From contig CACYSQ010000006.1 in the NCBI GenBank assembly GCA_902777125.1, positions 142,129-206,128 of the forward strand: a DNA stretch of 64,000 nucleotides. Direction: 5' to 3'. Within the stretch, counting starts at the first letter, position 1. Each line of letters starts with the position of its first letter. The notes under the pieces were generated by a model. It had not been told where the DNA came from. It did not search any database and worked only from the letters and a program-made list of their open reading frames with translations. Shown here one piece after another: positions 26,743-34,860 of this stretch. Origin of the DNA: Ruminococcus flavefaciens (GTDB lineage: Bacteria; Bacillota; Clostridia; Oscillospirales; Ruminococcaceae). Position numbers and translations under genes: made by a program.

Positions 26743-27807
26743 TTATATAAGTTCTGTTCTTCCCTGCTCTTTGAGCTGTGCGATAGCCTTCTTTACGTCC
26801 TGAGTGTTGTTCTTGGAGCATACGAGCAGGACATCGTCCGTATCGACGATGATGACATCGCGCGTACCGATAGCGGCAATGAGACGTTTTCCGCCGCATA
26901 CGGTGGTTCTCTTCGAGTCAACGGCAACGACGTCGCCGGAGAAGTAGTTCTTGAGGTCGTCGGTCTGATTGATGCGTTCGATAGCGAGCCAGCTTCCGAC
27001 GTCGTCCCAGCCGAAGCTGCCTGGGATAGTGTAGATGTTCTCAGCCTTTTCCATAACGCCGAAGTCTATTGACTCGGACGGGAAAGCTGTGAATTCCTTG
27101 ACAAGCACCTCGCCGAAGCTTTCCGTACCGAAGCTCTCGCCTATGCGTACCGCGCCCTCATATACCTCAGGCATGAGGGTACGGAGGTTTCCGAGGATAG
27201 AGGAGGTCTTCCACACGAACATACCGCTGTTCCAGAGGTAATTTCCGGAGGCGAGATAGCTCTTGGCAGTAGCGAGGTCGGGCTTTTCGACAAAGCGCTC
27301 GACTGCAAAGGCACTGCCAGCCTCATCGCCGAAGCAGATGTAGCCGTAGCCGGTCTCGGGGTAGGTGGGAGTTATGCCGATAGTAACGAGGTTCGAGCCC
27401 TCCTCCGCAACGGATATCGCTTTCCGGAGGGTGCTGATATAGATTTTCTCATAGCTTATGAGGTGGTCGGAGGGCAGGACGAGCATTACCGCATCGCCGT
27501 ACTTCTTCTCTATGACCGCTGCCGCAAATGCGATACAGGGAGCCGTGTTTCTTGCACAGGGCTCAGCGAGGATATTCTCCTCGGGTATCTGCGGGAGCTG
27601 TTCTTTTACGAGCCCGATATAAGAGCTGTTGGTGACGATGAAGATATCCTCCGCCTCAACGAGGGGGCTGAGCCTTCTGACGGTCTTCTGTATCATGGTT
27701 TCGCCGTCTGAGGTGAGGGAGAGGAACTGTTTCGGGCAGGAATTCCTGCTCTTTGGCCAGAAACGCTCGCCGCGTCCGCCGGCCATGATAACTGCTGTAG
27801 TTTTCAT
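26743..27807 (-). CDS. manC: Mannose-1-phosphate guanylyltransferase
   Basis: Makes GDP-mannose from mannose-1-phosphate and GTP. 354 aa. The pyrophosphorylase signature GGRGERFWPKSR..PKQF is at the N-terminus, VLPSDHLI follows, then FVEKPDLATAKSYL and SIDFGVMEKAENI. The length fits the monofunctional type without the C-terminal isomerase domain. It overlaps the upstream sugar-transferase gene by 4 bp (ATGA), so the two are coupled. It supplies the gmd-rmd branch. Confidence 0.95.
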   Translation of the reverse strand: MKTTAVIMAGGRGERFWPKSRNSCPKQFLSLTSDGETMIQKTVRRLSPLVEAEDIFIVTNSSYIGLVKEQLPQIPEENILAEPCARNTAPCIAFAAAVIEKKYGDAVMLVLPSDHLISYEKIYISTLRKAISVAEEGSNLVTIGITPTYPETGYGYICFGDEAGSAFAVERFVEKPDLATAKSYLASGNYLWNSGMFVWKTSSILGNLRTLMPEVYEGAVRIGESFGTESFGEVLVKEFTAFPSESIDFGVMEKAENIYTIPGSFGWDDVGSWLAIERINQTDDLKNYFSGDVVAVDSKRTTVCGGKRLIAAIGTRDVIIVDTDDVLLVCSKNNTQDVKKAIAQLKEQGRTELI

Positions 27808-29195
27808 TTGCCTGTCTCCTTATCGTTTTCTTTCATGGCTTCTCCGAGAAGAATGCCCTCGCCCGTCTGAGCGTTGGTCTTTCCGGGGGCTATCATAGTT
27901 TTGAGAGTCATGAGGATTATCTGTATATCCATGAGTATCGAGTAATTCTCGATGTACATGAGATCCATTTTCAGCTTGTCGTAGGGCGAGGTGTCGTAAA
28001 CGCCGTTCACCTGTGCATAGCCTGTGAGACCCGCCTTTACCTTGAGACGGTACTCAAATTCCGGCATCTGCTTCTTGTATTCCTCGGTGAGCTCGGGACG
28101 CTCGGGACGCGGTCCGACAAGGGACATATCGCCTTTGAGGATATTGAAGAGCTGCGGGAGCTCGTCTATGCGGAATTTTCTCAGCACCTTGCCGACGGGA
28201 GTAATGCGGTCGTCCTCGTCGGCGGCAAGTCTGGGCTTGCCGTCCTTTTCAGCATCGACTATCATGCTGCGGAACTTGTAGACGTAGAACTCCTTGTGGT
28301 CGATAGTGAGACGCTTCTGCTTGTAGAGAACCGGTCCGCGGTCGCAGAGCTTCACCGCGATGGCGGATATCAGCATCACCGGGAGTGCCGGGACAAGCAC
28401 GATAAGCGTGAATATAAGGTCGAATGCACGTTTCACGAGCCTCTGCTCATAGTCGAGGCCGTAATTCCTGCAAAGCAGGAGAGGTGTGTCGAAAAGGCGG
28501 ATATCGTCAGCACCTCTTACTATAATATCGGAAATCTTCGGCGCGATATACGCACGAATTGAATTTTCAAAGCAGAATTTGAGATAATCGTTGCGGAGTC
28601 CGGCAGGGATATCGCAGATGATGACGCCCTCATAGCGGAGGAGCTGCTCCTTGATGAATTCGGGGTCCTCATTGATGCTGACGGATTCGCATATCATGTA
28701 TTTATCGACACGCTGGCTCATTTTAAGGACGAGCGAGGCAGCCTGACCGCTTCCGTAGAGGATAACGAGCTTTCGCGGAGGATATATCAGGAAGTATATC
28801 TTTCCGGTGGTGAAAGTCCATAGCGTAATGAAAATGAAGTCCGCGAGGGTCATAAGGGCTATCGGGGTAACGCTCATGAAATGTCTGCCGATGAGGCTGA
28901 CCACGAAATACGCGACGACGTTCACACAAATCATGGATATGACCTGCGAATAGAGCATATCGGTCTTTTTGAGGTAGCCGACCTTGAAGCCGCCGTAGGC
29001 CTTGAAGAAAAGGGCAGTCAGGAGGCAGTATATGCCGATGAGCACCCAGTTACCGCGTCGGTAGTAGGGCTCGATGATAGAGCCGCTGTAGTAATTGTAC
29101 CACACAAAGGCGAACATACCGGTGAGCGCTCCGAGGAGGAGCATCGCCGCACCAAAGGTGATAAAGCGTTTGTATAAGTCTCTTTTACTGTTCAT
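27804..29195 (-). CDS. Polyprenyl-phosphate sugar-1-phosphate transferase
   Basis: Starts a surface glycan by loading a sugar phosphate onto undecaprenyl phosphate. 463 aa: four N-terminal membrane helices, a CoA-binding-like cytoplasmic region (VILYGSGQAASLVLKM), a fifth hydrophobic segment (FDLIFTLIVLVPALPVMLI) and the conserved catalytic domain with YKFRSM, GDMSLVGPRPERPEL and GLTGYAQVNG. It resembles WcaJ/WbaP/CpsE enzymes. It is the first gene of the cluster, directly behind a consensus promoter, so it heads the polysaccharide operon. The sugar is not predictable; glucose-1-phosphate or galactose-1-phosphate is common. Confidence 0.92.
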   Translation of the reverse strand: MNSKRDLYKRFITFGAAMLLLGALTGMFAFVWYNYYSGSIIEPYYRRGNWVLIGIYCLLTALFFKAYGGFKVGYLKKTDMLYSQVISMICVNVVAYFVVSLIGRHFMSVTPIALMTLADFIFITLWTFTTGKIYFLIYPPRKLVILYGSGQAASLVLKMSQRVDKYMICESVSINEDPEFIKEQLLRYEGVIICDIPAGLRNDYLKFCFENSIRAYIAPKISDIIVRGADDIRLFDTPLLLCRNYGLDYEQRLVKRAFDLIFTLIVLVPALPVMLISAIAVKLCDRGPVLYKQKRLTIDHKEFYVYKFRSMIVDAEKDGKPRLAADEDDRITPVGKVLRKFRIDELPQLFNILKGDMSLVGPRPERPELTEEYKKQMPEFEYRLKVKAGLTGYAQVNGVYDTSPYDKLKMDLMYIENYSILMDIQIILMTLKTMIAPGKTNAQTGEGILLGEAMKENDKETGK

Positions 29196-29269
29196 ATCTT
29201 TTCCCGGGAGGAGGGTGAAGTCCTCTGCGGGTCTCCTTTTTCTGTATATGAGGAAGTCCTGAAAAGGCG

Positions 29270-29300
29270 TATTTTCCGGCGGAAGATACGTCTCCGCAAA
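29270..29300 (-). promoter_or_regulatory. Stem-loop in the polysaccharide operon leader
   Basis: In the 5' UTR, GACGTATCTTCC can pair with GGAAAATACGCC (two G-U or mismatched positions). No U-run follows, so the role is unclear; it may stabilise the mRNA 5' end. Confidence 0.35.
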
Positions 29301-29313
29301 CTAACTCAGAATA

Positions 29314-29342
29314 ATTATACCAAATTCCGGAGCATATGTCAA
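29314..29342 (-). promoter_or_regulatory. Consensus promoter of the polysaccharide operon
   Basis: TTGACA - 17 bp - TATAAT on the minus strand with no mismatch. The start would be near 29307, leaving a ~110-nt leader. Confidence 0.9.
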
Positions 29343-29397
29343 GGAAACGGACGCAGTTTTCAACATATTTTAATTTCGGAATTGAAAACTAAGACTG

Positions 29398-29475
29398 TAG
29401 GGAACGGCGTCCCCGGCGTCCCATGCCTTACGGTGAGTCCTTCCTAAGAAACGTAGGGGCGGATATTATCCGCCC
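29398..29475. repeat. GTAGGGG-type repeats
   Basis: A degenerate copy (TGTAGGGAACGGCGTCCCC, 29397-29415) and a good copy (GTAGGGGCGGAT..ATCCGCCC, 29453-29475) lie in the ~360-bp gap between the polysaccharide promoter and the wall-hydrolase terminator. Nothing else is evident in this gap. Confidence 0.65.
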
Positions 29476-29556
29476 GCGTATCAACGAACTCGATGCCGTT
29501 CTCTACATCATGTTCCCGGTGATTTATCCATAATTTGGCGGGCTGCAAATTCTGAC

Positions 29557-29590
29557 AAAGAAAAAATCCCGGCAGCTCTGCCGGGACTCT
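29557..29590 (-). terminator. Terminator of the wall-hydrolase gene
   Basis: A perfect 9-bp stem (29567-29575 with 29578-29586) with A10 on the left gives hairpin plus U-run on the minus strand. Confidence 0.88.
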
Positions 29591-29634
29591 CTTTATCTGT
29601 TAGCATTTTTTCAGTTTACCGGACAGTGCTCCGA

Positions 29635-30510
29635 TCAACTGAAATGGTTCTGGTAGCCATCGCCCCAGAAGTAGAAGTAGCCGTGATTGAACTGGCTGGG
29701 ATCGCTGAAGTAAAGTCTTACAGCGTTCTTGACGGACTCGGTGCAGTAGGGCACATAAGTACCGTTGAAAGCGTAGCTCGGTGCTCCTGTGAACTGATAG
29801 GGCTGCGAAAGAACAGCGGTTATCGTATTCGGGAACAGGGGGCTGTAAACGCGGTTCATGATGACCTCAACGACCTTAGCTTTGTCGTACTCAGTTATCC
29901 ATGAGCAGCCTGCTTCGTGTGCGACCACGTTGCAGAGGATAACGAACTCGCTGTCTGTTATCGGGAGTGAACTCTTGACAGTCGTTGTGACCGGAGCTGT
30001 CGTGGTAACAGAAGTTGTCGTTGTCGCGGAAGTCGTTGTGGTGGTAGTAGTTGTGGTCTCTGACGTCGTAGTAGTTGTAGTCTCCTCAGACGTCGTAGTC
30101 ACAGGGATTGTAGTAGTTGCAGTCGTGGTGGAAGCAGCATCGAGTCTAACGCCGTAGTAAACGTTGAGCTCCTTGCTGATCTTCTCCTCGAGGACTAATT
30201 CCTCCTCCTCAGACTTAGCAGCAGCCGATGTGACCGGTGCCGCCGCAGCCTTTGTTGTCGGTGCAGCAGTAGTTGTTGTAACAGTAATATTCTTAGTAGT
30301 TTTGGGTGCGGTTGTAACGATTGCGGTTGTTGTTGTGCTAACAGAAGTTTCATTTGCAGCAACAGTCGACTCAGTGCTTGCGGGCTCTGCGATTTCCACG
30401 TTATTACCTGAAGTCATTTGGGGTGTCGATTTGTAAGCGATACCCAACCCGCCGAACAGACAAACAGCAACAGCGCCGAGGACAGTCACTACGTTTTTGG
30501 CTTCTCTCAT
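29635..30510 (-). CDS. Membrane-anchored SleB-like cell wall hydrolase
   Basis: 291 aa from the ATG at 30510, which has AAAGGATG 7 nt upstream; the longer frame to 30675 would overlap the promoter. A signal anchor (VVTVLGAVAVCLFGGLGIAY) is followed by ~160 residues of Thr-rich low-complexity linker, then a ~105-residue C-terminal domain: FVILCNVVAHEAGCSW, VVEVIMNRVYSPLFPNTITAVLSQPYQF, and a late CTESVKNAVRLYF. This matches the Hydrolase_2 (SleB-type) lytic-transglycosylase domain with its early Glu, used in spore-cortex and vegetative wall turnover. It is a lone gene with its own promoter and terminator. Confidence 0.85.
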   Translation of the reverse strand: MREAKNVVTVLGAVAVCLFGGLGIAYKSTPQMTSGNNVEIAEPASTESTVAANETSVSTTTTAIVTTAPKTTKNITVTTTTAAPTTKAAAAPVTSAAAKSEEEELVLEEKISKELNVYYGVRLDAASTTTATTTIPVTTTSEETTTTTTSETTTTTTTTTSATTTTSVTTTAPVTTTVKSSLPITDSEFVILCNVVAHEAGCSWITEYDKAKVVEVIMNRVYSPLFPNTITAVLSQPYQFTGAPSYAFNGTYVPYCTESVKNAVRLYFSDPSQFNHGYFYFWGDGYQNHFS

Positions 30511-30571
30511 CAACTCATCCTTTCGTATAGAATAAATGTTTTTTTTGGCTCTCTTTTTCTGAACCGTGCTA

Positions 30572-30600
30572 ATGATACCATATTTAGCTGGAAATGGCAA
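30572..30600 (-). promoter_or_regulatory. Promoter of the wall-hydrolase gene
   Basis: TTGCCA - 17 bp - TATCAT on the minus strand, ~60 bp before the ATG. Confidence 0.68.
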
Positions 30601-31070
30601 TAGTTTTGAAGATTTTTCCATTTTGCCACCAAAAATGATTGATGAAAACCGGGACATTAGTGTAAAACAGCACATATTATATGTACAAACTGTGTCCTAA
30701 TTGTTAATTCAATATTAAGCCGACAAAATAAATAACGGTTAAAAATTACAAAATCGTAACAAAATCTACAGTTTCATTAAAACTCTCGGTATAATTTGAG
30801 CCTTTTCAGGCAGGCATTTATGGCTGACTTTTCAGAAAAAAAGTCTCCGGAAAACTATTTTTCTGACCTTTCAGGTGTTTTACCTCCCTGTAAAATATTA
30901 TTCAGAAGCGCTTCAAAAAATGACAATGCGGTTAAATTTTATCCTGACAGGCATATTCATTTTTTCGTCAAAATGCCCACCGCAATAAATGGTCAGTGAC
31001 ATAAAAAACAGGTCCGGATAAAAGTCGGCAGGCGTCGGAACGGCGTCCCTGCATATCTTGCGTAACATCA
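30601..31070. other. AT-rich intergenic region without a convincing gene
   Basis: About 470 bp with no ORF I can support; a 67-codon plus-strand frame at 30796 has no ribosome-binding site. A lone TATAAT at 30790 with a poor -35 (TACAGT) and the plus-strand terminator at 31079-31110 would allow a ~300-nt plus-strand RNA, but this is speculative. Confidence 0.4.
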
Positions 31071-31078
31071 AATCTGTA

Positions 31079-31110
31079 GGGGCTGATGCCCACATCAGCC
31101 CCCTTTTTTA
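31079..31110 (+). terminator. Plus-strand terminator made from a GTAGGGG repeat
   Basis: A perfect 10-bp stem (31079-31088 with 31093-31102) is followed by T6. The left arm continues a GTAGGGG motif, so a member of the interspersed repeat family here has terminator form. No plus-strand gene precedes it. Confidence 0.65.
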
Positions 31111-31133
31111 ATTGAATATGACTTCTCCAGAAA

Positions 31134-31167
31134 ATAAAACGGCAGAACCGAGGTTCTGCCGTTATTT
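31134..31167. terminator. Bidirectional terminator next to glyQS
   Basis: A stem of 11 bp (31138-31148 with 31153-31163) is flanked by A-rich sequence on the left and T-rich on the right. It ends the glyQS transcript on the minus strand. Confidence 0.85.
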
Positions 31168-31186
31168 TTATGATGTGACCCTGTTA

Positions 31187-32593
31187 TCAGAGCTGGATCT
31201 TTGCCTCGATGAAAGCAATGAGGTCGTCTATTGCGACTCTTTCCTGCTGCATGGTATCGCGGTCACGGACAGTCACGCAGTTATCCTTTTCGAGGGTATC
31301 GAAGTCGTAGGTGATGCAGAAGGGGGTACCGATCTCGTCCTGACGGCGGTATCTCTTACCGATAGTACCGGCCTCGTCGAAGTCCACCATGAACCTCTTG
31401 GAGAGCATATCGTAAACCTCCTCAGCCTTGGGGGAAAGCTTCTTCACGAGGGGCAGAACAGCGCACTTATAGGGAGCGAGAGCCGGGTGGAAGTGCATAA
31501 CTGTGCGGACCTCCTTCTTCTCCTTGCCGTCCTTGTCAGTAGAAACGAGCTCCTCCTCGTCGTAAGCCTCGGTAACAACGGAGAGGAACAGTCTCTCAAC
31601 GCCGAGCGAGGGCTCGATAACGTAGGGAATGTACTTCTCGTTTGTCTCGGGATCGAAGTATTCGAGTGATTTTCCGCTGGTCTTGATGTGCTGGGTGAGG
31701 TCGTAGTCGGTTCTGTCGGCAACGCCCCAGAGCTCGCCCCAGCCGAACGGGAAGAGGTACTCGAAGTCTGTGGTAGCCTTTGAGTAGAAGCAGAGCTCCT
31801 CCTGATCGTGGTCACGGAGACGGAGGTTTTCCTCCTTGAGACCGAGTGTGAGGAGGAAGTTCTTGCAGTAGCTTCTCCAGTAGTCGAACCACTCGAGGTC
31901 TGTGCCGGGCTTGCAGAAGAATTCGAGCTCCATCTGCTCGAACTCACGAACGCGGAAGATGAAGTTTCCGGGAGTTATCTCGTTACGGAAGGACTTGCCC
32001 ACCTGAGCAACGCCGAAGGGTACCTTTTTGCGGGTAGTTCTCTGGATATTTGCGAAGTTTACGAAGATGCCCTGTGCGGTCTCGGGACGGAGATAGAGCT
32101 CGGACTTGCTGTCCTCAGTAACGCCCTGGAATGTCTTGAACATGAGGTTGAACTGGCGGATATCGGTGAAATTGTGCTTGCCGCAGTTCGGACAGGGGAT
32201 ATTTTTCTCCTTGATATAGTCCATCATCTTCTCGTTTGACCAGCCGGCAACGTTAGTACCGTCGAAGTCCTCGATGAGGTTGTCGGCACGGTGACGGGTC
32301 TTGCACTCCTTGCAGTCCATGAGAGGGTCGGAGAAGCCGCCGATATGACCGGAAGCGACCCAAGTCTGGGGATTCATGAGGATAGCGGAATCAAGACCGA
32401 CGTTGTACTTGTTTTCCTGAACGAATTTCTTGAGCCAAGCCTTCTTGATGTTGTTTTTGAGCTCAACACCGAGAGGACCGTAGTCCCATGTATTAGCGAG
32501 ACCTCCGTAGATCTCAGAGCCGGGGTAAACAAAGCCCTTAGATTTGCAGAGATCAACGATCTTATCCATTACCTTTTCACTGTTTTTCAGCAT
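31187..32593 (-). CDS. glyQS: Glycyl-tRNA synthetase, dimeric class II type
   Basis: Charges tRNA-Gly. 468 aa, the single-chain alpha2 type rather than the glyQ/glyS pair. N-terminal [28 protein letters not shown] region (motif 1), [13 protein letters not shown] and [25 protein letters not shown] (motif 2), GVERLFLSV (motif 3), and a C-terminal anticodon-binding domain starting at [13 protein letters not shown] pair of zinc-like CKxC / CPNC motifs is present. The promoter at 32641-32669 leaves only ~40 nt of leader, too short for a T-box. Confidence 0.97.
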   Translation of the reverse strand: MLKNSEKVMDKIVDLCKSKGFVYPGSEIYGGLANTWDYGPLGVELKNNIKKAWLKKFVQENKYNVGLDSAILMNPQTWVASGHIGGFSDPLMDCKECKTRHRADNLIEDFDGTNVAGWSNEKMMDYIKEKNIPCPNCGKHNFTDIRQFNLMFKTFQGVTEDSKSELYLRPETAQGIFVNFANIQRTTRKKVPFGVAQVGKSFRNEITPGNFIFRVREFEQMELEFFCKPGTDLEWFDYWRSYCKNFLLTLGLKEENLRLRDHDQEELCFYSKATTDFEYLFPFGWGELWGVADRTDYDLTQHIKTSGKSLEYFDPETNEKYIPYVIEPSLGVERLFLSVVTEAYDEEELVSTDKDGKEKKEVRTVMHFHPALAPYKCAVLPLVKKLSPKAEEVYDMLSKRFMVDFDEAGTIGKRYRRQDEIGTPFCITYDFDTLEKDNCVTVRDRDTMQQERVAIDDLIAFIEAKIQL

Positions 32594-32640
32594 AAATAGA
32601 CCTCATTTCTGATTATTTCCGGAATATCCGTATCTATTAT

Positions 32641-32669
32641 ATTGTAAGACAAAATCTCCGGATTGTCAA
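32641..32669 (-). promoter_or_regulatory. Promoter of glyQS
   Basis: TTGACA - 17 bp - TACAAT on the minus strand. Confidence 0.88.
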
Positions 32670-32895
32670 GTAGTTACACGACATAACTTGGGGCACAGAT
32701 CCCCGGACCTGCATTTGAGCGCGTATGCAGAAAGAGTGCCGGCTGTCTTTTGTTCAAAAATCATACCGGATACGAGCCTCCCTATATTATAATAGTATAC
32801 CTCCGGAACGGCTTATGACGAGAGGATATAATGCACTATAGCGCGTGGTTTCAAGAGGTAAAAACTGTTAAAAACGCCGAAAATGTATAAATCCC

Positions 32896-32924
32896 TTGAC
32901 AAAGTGCCATAATAGTGATAAATT
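32896..32924 (+). promoter_or_regulatory. Promoter of the hrcA-grpE-dnaK-dnaJ operon
   Basis: TTGACA - 17 bp - TAAATT. The CIRCE operator begins 4 nt after the -10 box, covering the transcription start. Confidence 0.85.
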
Positions 32925-32928
32925 ATAG

Positions 32929-32955
32929 TTAGCACTCAGAGAGTTAGAGTGCTAA
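32929..32955 (+). promoter_or_regulatory. CIRCE operator, HrcA binding site
   Basis: TTAGCACTC - N9 - GAGTGCTAA, a perfect match to the consensus. HrcA bound here represses the heat-shock operon until misfolded protein titrates GroEL. A second, near-perfect site lies at 61494-61520. Confidence 0.97.
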
Positions 32956-33001
32956 CACTCAGCAGCTTAAAGTGCTTGCTCCAGAGAAAGGTGGGAACGC
33001 C

Positions 33002-34054
33002 ATGGACGACAGGAAGCTGAAAATACTCGCCGCCGTTGTCGATGAGTACGTCAGAACAGGCGAACCGGTCGGCTCAAAGGCGATCTCCAAGCTCGAAAAT
33101 ATAAATGTCTCGTCCGCTACTATCAGGAACGATATGGCTGCCCTCGAACAGATGGGCTACCTCGAACAGCCCCATACCTCAGCCGGAAGGATTCCTACCT
33201 TCGCCGGCTACAGGCTGTATATCGACGAGCTGATGACTCCCCCTGACCTCCCGGACGAGGAAAAATCCCGGCTCGACGAAATGCTCGGCGGAAAGGATAC
33301 CCCCGAGGAACTGCTCGTTCAGAACGTTGCCGCTGCCCTCACTGAGATAACCCAGTGCGCCGCGGTAGTAACAAACGCAGTCCCGAGATTTTCAGTCATC
33401 TCGAAGGTCGAGGTCATACCGACAGGAAAAAGACTCTACGTCATTCTCCTGATAACCTCGAACGGAAGCATCAAAAACAAGGCTTGCAGGCTTGAATTTG
33501 ACCTCAGCCACGAACAGCTCGACTTCTTCACGAGGTATGTCGAGGAAAACCTCAGCGGTGTTTCCGTTGATGAGCTCTCCGACGATATGTTCGACAAAAT
33601 GGTCGCGGCAGTGAGCGCCTATATGGTATCGCTCTCACCGCTCGTCAAGGGCATCTGTGAGCTCTCCGAGGACCTCCGCCAGCAGGAATTGACGATAAGC
33701 GGCGGCGAAAAGCTGCTCTCCTGCGAGGACCTCGATAAAATGGAGGTCGTCCGTTTCATCGAGCACAAGCACGAACTCTCAGAACTGCTCGAAGGCACAT
33801 TCAGCGGAATACAGGTCAAATTCGGTTCGGAAAGCGAAAGCTTTGCGATAGGCAATTCGAGCCTGATAGTCTCCAAGTACCGCAAGGACGGCAAGGAGGC
33901 GGGCTCTCTCGGAGTTATCGGTCCGATGAGAATTGACTATAAAAAGATAATCCCCTACGTCGATTATCTGACAAAGAAGATATCGTATCTCATGTCAGAG
34001 GGCGAAGGCGACATAATTTCCGGCAAAGTCGATGACCTCGACCCTAAGCCGTAG
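33002..34054 (+). CDS. hrcA: Heat-inducible transcription repressor HrcA
   Basis: 350 aa from the ATG at 33002 (AAAGGTGG 7 nt upstream). The N-terminal winged helix contains EYVRTGEPVGSKAISK and SSATIRNDMAALEQMGYLEQPHTSAGRIPT, the family signature. The larger C-terminal domain is involved in dimerisation and in response to GroEL. It is first gene of the heat-shock operon, directly behind its own CIRCE operator, so it is autoregulated. Confidence 0.97.
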   Translation: MDDRKLKILAAVVDEYVRTGEPVGSKAISKLENINVSSATIRNDMAALEQMGYLEQPHTSAGRIPTFAGYRLYIDELMTPPDLPDEEKSRLDEMLGGKDTPEELLVQNVAAALTEITQCAAVVTNAVPRFSVISKVEVIPTGKRLYVILLITSNGSIKNKACRLEFDLSHEQLDFFTRYVEENLSGVSVDELSDDMFDKMVAAVSAYMVSLSPLVKGICELSEDLRQQELTISGGEKLLSCEDLDKMEVVRFIEHKHELSELLEGTFSGIQVKFGSESESFAIGNSSLIVSKYRKDGKEAGSLGVIGPMRIDYKKIIPYVDYLTKKISYLMSEGEGDIISGKVDDLDPKP

Positions 34055-34070
34055 GAAAGGAGAATGACAG

Positions 34071-34679
34071 ATGGAAGATAATATCCCGAATGAGGAGCTT
34101 GATGAAACTGCGGAAAATATAGAATCCGTGGATATCGACAGCGACCTCATCGAAAAGGCTCTTGAGGCTGAGGCTTCCACCGATGAGGACGACGAGGTCA
34201 GCGAGTATAACGATACCGCTACCAAGTTCGCAGAGCTCGAAGAGCAGGTGGAAAAGCTCGAAGCTCAGAACGAGGAGTGGAGCGACAAGTTCACACGCCT
34301 CTACGCCGAATACGACAACTACCGCAAGCGTACTGCAAAGGAAAAGACAGAGACCTATCAGAACGCCTCGGTCAAGTGCATCGAGGACCTTCTCCCCGTT
34401 GTTGACAGCTTTGAAAGAGCTCTCGGGGCGGAATGTGCCGATGAGAATTTCAAGAACGGTATGCAGATGATCTTCGGACAGCTGAAGGGCTTCCTCGATA
34501 AGATGAACGTCTCCGAGATAGAAGCGCTCGGTGCGGAGTTCGACCCGAATTTCCACAACGCGATACAGCAGCAGGAGGGTACGGATTACGCCGAAAACCA
34601 TGTGTGTGCTGTGTTCCAGAAGGGCTATATGCTGGGCGATAAGCTCATCAGACCCGCTATGGTGGCAGTTGCAGTTTAG
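34071..34679 (+). CDS. grpE: Nucleotide exchange factor GrpE
   Basis: Releases ADP from DnaK. 202 aa: an acidic N-terminus (~55 residues), a long coiled coil (KFAELEEQVEKLEAQNEEW), then RLYAEYDNYRKRTAKEKTE and the C-terminal beta domain ending in GYMLGDKLIRPAMVAVA, which is the conserved GrpE finish. It starts 17 bp after hrcA with an AAAGGAG site. A MITE-like repeat separates it from dnaK. Confidence 0.96.
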   Translation: MEDNIPNEELDETAENIESVDIDSDLIEKALEAEASTDEDDEVSEYNDTATKFAELEEQVEKLEAQNEEWSDKFTRLYAEYDNYRKRTAKEKTETYQNASVKCIEDLLPVVDSFERALGAECADENFKNGMQMIFGQLKGFLDKMNVSEIEALGAEFDPNFHNAIQQQEGTDYAENHVCAVFQKGYMLGDKLIRPAMVAVAV

Positions 34680-34689
34680 CGCGAGGCGC

Positions 34690-34815
34690 CAAACAATTGA
34701 GAATGTAGAATGTAGAATTGAGAATTAAGGTGTCTGCCTGACGGCAGACAGAGCTTAAATAATATCGCCGTAAGGCGATACCGCCATTCTCAGTTCTCAA
34801 TTTTCAATTCTTCAC
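34690..34815. repeat. MITE-like repeat between grpE and dnaK
   Basis: Outer arms AATTGAGAATGTAGAATG and CATTCTCAGTTCTCAATT form an imperfect inverted repeat. Between them lie two small hairpins, GTCTGCC/GGCAGAC and ATCGCC/GGCGAT. The inner part closely matches the copy at 47487. No ORF. Confidence 0.7.
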
Positions 34816-34860
34816 AAGTCAGTAATACAAATAATATAAAGATTTCAGGAGGAAATAATT

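Noticed and set aside
30796-30999. 67-codon plus-strand ORF in the AT-rich gap
   Set aside because: No ribosome-binding site, no motif, and atypical codon use.
32594-32670. T-box leader for glyQS
   Set aside because: The promoter leaves only ~40 nt of leader, and no specifier or antiterminator elements are visible.
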